Part shown: one piece after another, positions 62,606 through 64,000 of the stretch | Position numbering within the stretch: position 1 is the first letter of the stretch | How the letters are laid out: every line of letters starts with the position of its first letter | NCBI RefSeq assembly: GCF_014199625.1 | Contig: NZ_JACHNY010000002.1 | Coordinates: 372,001 to 436,000, forward strand | DNA from: Sphingomonas abaci | Lineage (GTDB): Bacteria; Pseudomonadota; Alphaproteobacteria; Sphingomonadales; Sphingomonadaceae | Direction of reading: 5' to 3' | DNA: 64,000 bases | Translations under genes and position numbers: made by a program | The notes under the pieces: model-generated | Databases searched by the model: none | What the model saw: only the letters and a program-made list of their open reading frames with translations | What the model was told of the DNA's origin: nothing

Positions 62606-63364
62606 CTAGCGGTAGGTGAGCCGACTGGCGCGGACCATCTCCTCGATCCAGCCGGTGAGCAGGGTGGAATAGATGCGCTGATGCTTGGGGTCGCGCATGG
62701 CGTGCGTGGCACCGGGGATGATGCGCCGGCTGAAGGAGTTCGTCCGGCGGAAGGCGGCCTGCATGGACAGCAGGGCTTCGCGGGGGATTTGTTCGTCGCG
62801 TTCCGACTCGACGATCAGCACGTCGCCGCTAAACGCGGCGCAGGCGGCGAGGGCGCGATCGGCACCGGGCCCATGCGGTCGCTCGCGGTAGGCGCGCACC
62901 ACCGTCTTGTCGAGCTTGGCCTTGGGCGTGTCCCACTGGTCATCCGGGTAGAGCGCGGGCACCCGCATCGCGAGCCATCGCACCGGCCGTCGCGCGGTGA
63001 GCAGCATCGCCAGATAGCCGCCATAGCTGGTGCCGACCACGCCGATCGCGCTGCGATCCACGAGCGGCTGCCGGGCGAGATGATCATAGGCCGCCATCAC
63101 GTCGTCGAGCCCGTCCTGCCGGGTCACCTGGTTCTTGTCGGCATCGCTGCCGGCATGGCCGCGCAGATCGAAGGTGAAGCAGACGCAGCCGAGACGCGCC
63201 AATGCCTCGGCATGGCCCAGATCCTCCTCCTGGTCGCCGCCCCAGCCGTGGATGAAGAGGAATCCGGGTACGGGCACTTCGGGGCGGAGCAGCGTGCCGA
63301 CGAGCTTCTGATCGTCCACCGCTATCGATACGCTGTCCCTGTCGATCGCGTCCGGTCCGCTCAT
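62606..63364 (-). CDS. Alpha/beta hydrolase (dienelactone hydrolase/peptidase S9-like)
   Basis: 252 residues. Motifs are VPGFLFIHGWGGDQEED (oxyanion), FDLRGHAGSDADKNQVTRQDGLDDVMAAYD, the nucleophile elbow GVVGTSYGGYLAMLLTARRP, an acid in VESERDEQIPR, and His in IPGATHAMRDPKHQ. There is no signal peptide. Its start overlaps the stop of the DUF3182 gene (ATGA), showing translation coupling. Confidence 0.9.
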   Translation of the reverse strand: MSGPDAIDRDSVSIAVDDQKLVGTLLRPEVPVPGFLFIHGWGGDQEEDLGHAEALARLGCVCFTFDLRGHAGSDADKNQVTRQDGLDDVMAAYDHLARQPLVDRSAIGVVGTSYGGYLAMLLTARRPVRWLAMRVPALYPDDQWDTPKAKLDKTVVRAYRERPHGPGADRALAACAAFSGDVLIVESERDEQIPREALLSMQAAFRRTNSFSRRIIPGATHAMRDPKHQRIYSTLLTGWIEEMVRASRLTYR

Positions 63365-64000
63365 GCATACCTCATTGCATATTTGGTCATCGCGCCGACC
63401 ACGGGATCGACGCCCCGATAGTAGACCGTCGCTCCGGCGGGCGGCGTGACGAGGTCATAAACCTCGACGGTCGCGCAGCGGACCTGCCTCGTCTCCGGTT
63501 CGGCCCGGAACGCCTCCAACGCCGCGATCTCGGCGCCGCTCGCGCCGCCGACGCGCCAGGACTGTTCGAGCACCCCGATCCGCCGGACGCCCAAGGCATC
63601 CGTACCCTCGATCACGTCGTAATTGCGCCGGGTCAGGATGATGTCGGGATAGGCGGCGTGGGCCGCCGCGTCGAACATCGCCGCGCATCGGATCGCCTGG
63701 GCGAGGCGATCGGGCAGGGCGAGCGCCGCCAGTTCGGCGAAGCCGCCGCGCACGACATGGAGCTCGGTGCCGCCATAGACGTCGCGCCCCTTATGGTCGG
63801 TGGTGAGGGTCTGCGTGCCCCAATAGCCGATGCTCTGGTCGCCGAGCTCGACGACGCCGACACTGTAGGTGACGACATCGGTGAGATCCTCTTCCAGCAC
63901 GATGCCGTGTTCGGCAAGGTCGGCCACGTCCTCGCATGCGAGGGCGGCGTCCAGGTCCGCGGCGGAGCGGACGACCTGCTGGCCCAGCCCCGCCTTGCCG
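63361..64000 (-). CDS. DUF3182 (ATP-grasp-like) protein, N-terminus cut by window edge
   Basis: At least 213 C-terminal residues are visible. The visible start KAGLGQQVVRSAADLDAAL looks like an ATP-grasp nucleotide loop. LTDVVTYSVGVVELGDQSIGYWGTQTLT, VYGGTELHVVRGGF, RRNYDVIEGTDALGVRRIGVLEQSWRVGGASGAEIAALEAF and VYYRGVDPVVGAMTKYAM follow the DUF3182 pattern as I recall it. The function is unknown; the coupling with the hydrolase suggests a shared pathway. The start is outside the window. Confidence 0.7.
   Translation of the reverse strand, partial: GKAGLGQQVVRSAADLDAALACEDVADLAEHGIVLEEDLTDVVTYSVGVVELGDQSIGYWGTQTLTTDHKGRDVYGGTELHVVRGGFAELAALALPDRLAQAIRCAAMFDAAAHAAYPDIILTRRNYDVIEGTDALGVRRIGVLEQSWRVGGASGAEIAALEAFRAEPETRQVRCATVEVYDLVTPPAGATVYYRGVDPVVGAMTKYAMRYA

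Noticed and set aside
1..64000. CRISPR arrays, tRNA/rRNA genes, insertion sequences, prophage genes
   Set aside because: No repeat-spacer pattern, cloverleaf, transposase motif or phage structural gene was seen by eye.

Overview
The window is high-GC DNA with dense, often ATGA-overlapping operons, three TonB-dependent receptors, a GAAC-N7-GAAC type SOS box and protein sequences of sphingomonad character. It most likely comes from a Sphingomonas-like alphaproteobacterial chromosome. I see no rRNA, tRNA, CRISPR array, phage or insertion sequence. About 62 protein genes are supported; the first and last are cut by the window edges.

Layout. 1-2.4 kb: a GH9 glycoside hydrolase (partial) behind a secreted esterase with a LacI-type operator. 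2.5-9.4 kb: housekeeping oxidoreductases, small proteins, a GAF protein and a Grx/TspO/DCC/DUF427 stress-type operon. 9.1-15.7 kb: a DNA-damage island with dnaE2 and imuB (no imuA at the usual place), a LexA box, and a divergent zinc-ribbon/SRAP pair. 15.7-21.1 kb: an MBL hydrolase facing a six-gene minus-strand run (small protein, methyltransferase, membrane protein, LysA-like PLP decarboxylase, ATP-grasp enzyme, FMNH2-dependent monooxygenase) that looks like an uncharacterised biosynthetic unit. 21.2-28.5 kb: a siderophore-type receptor, then a MarR-controlled FUSC/DUF1656/HlyD/NodT exporter.

28.6-33.9 kb: a TonB receptor, beta-propeller phytase and alkaline phosphatase operon behind four tandem 11-bp Pho-box-like units, so probably phosphate-starvation controlled phytate scavenging. 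34-37.3 kb: FMN reductase, haloperoxidase-type hydrolase and a cNMP-domain/thioredoxin-reductase-like flavoprotein. 37.4-45.8 kb: a complete phenylalanine/tyrosine degradation operon from phenylalanine hydroxylase to maleylacetoacetate isomerase. It also carries a Rieske protein, PCD (phhB) and an SDR that resembles eukaryotic dihydropteridine reductase. This would give the operon its own pterin recycling.

45.8-53.2 kb: TetR, two M20 amidohydrolases, a TonB receptor and a secreted lipase-like hydrolase, a possible import-and-hydrolyse locus of unknown substrate. 53.4-56.5 kb: an AtuA-type pair with a translationally coupled small ORF, and a PHB-depolymerase-like esterase. 56.5-62.5 kb: three LysR regulators, two pirins and an FMN reductase. 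62.6-64 kb: an alpha/beta hydrolase coupled to a DUF3182 protein that runs off the window.

Functions come from motif and family recognition by eye; no database search was run. Start codons were chosen from Shine-Dalgarno (SD) position, overlaps and family N-termini, and are flagged where doubtful.
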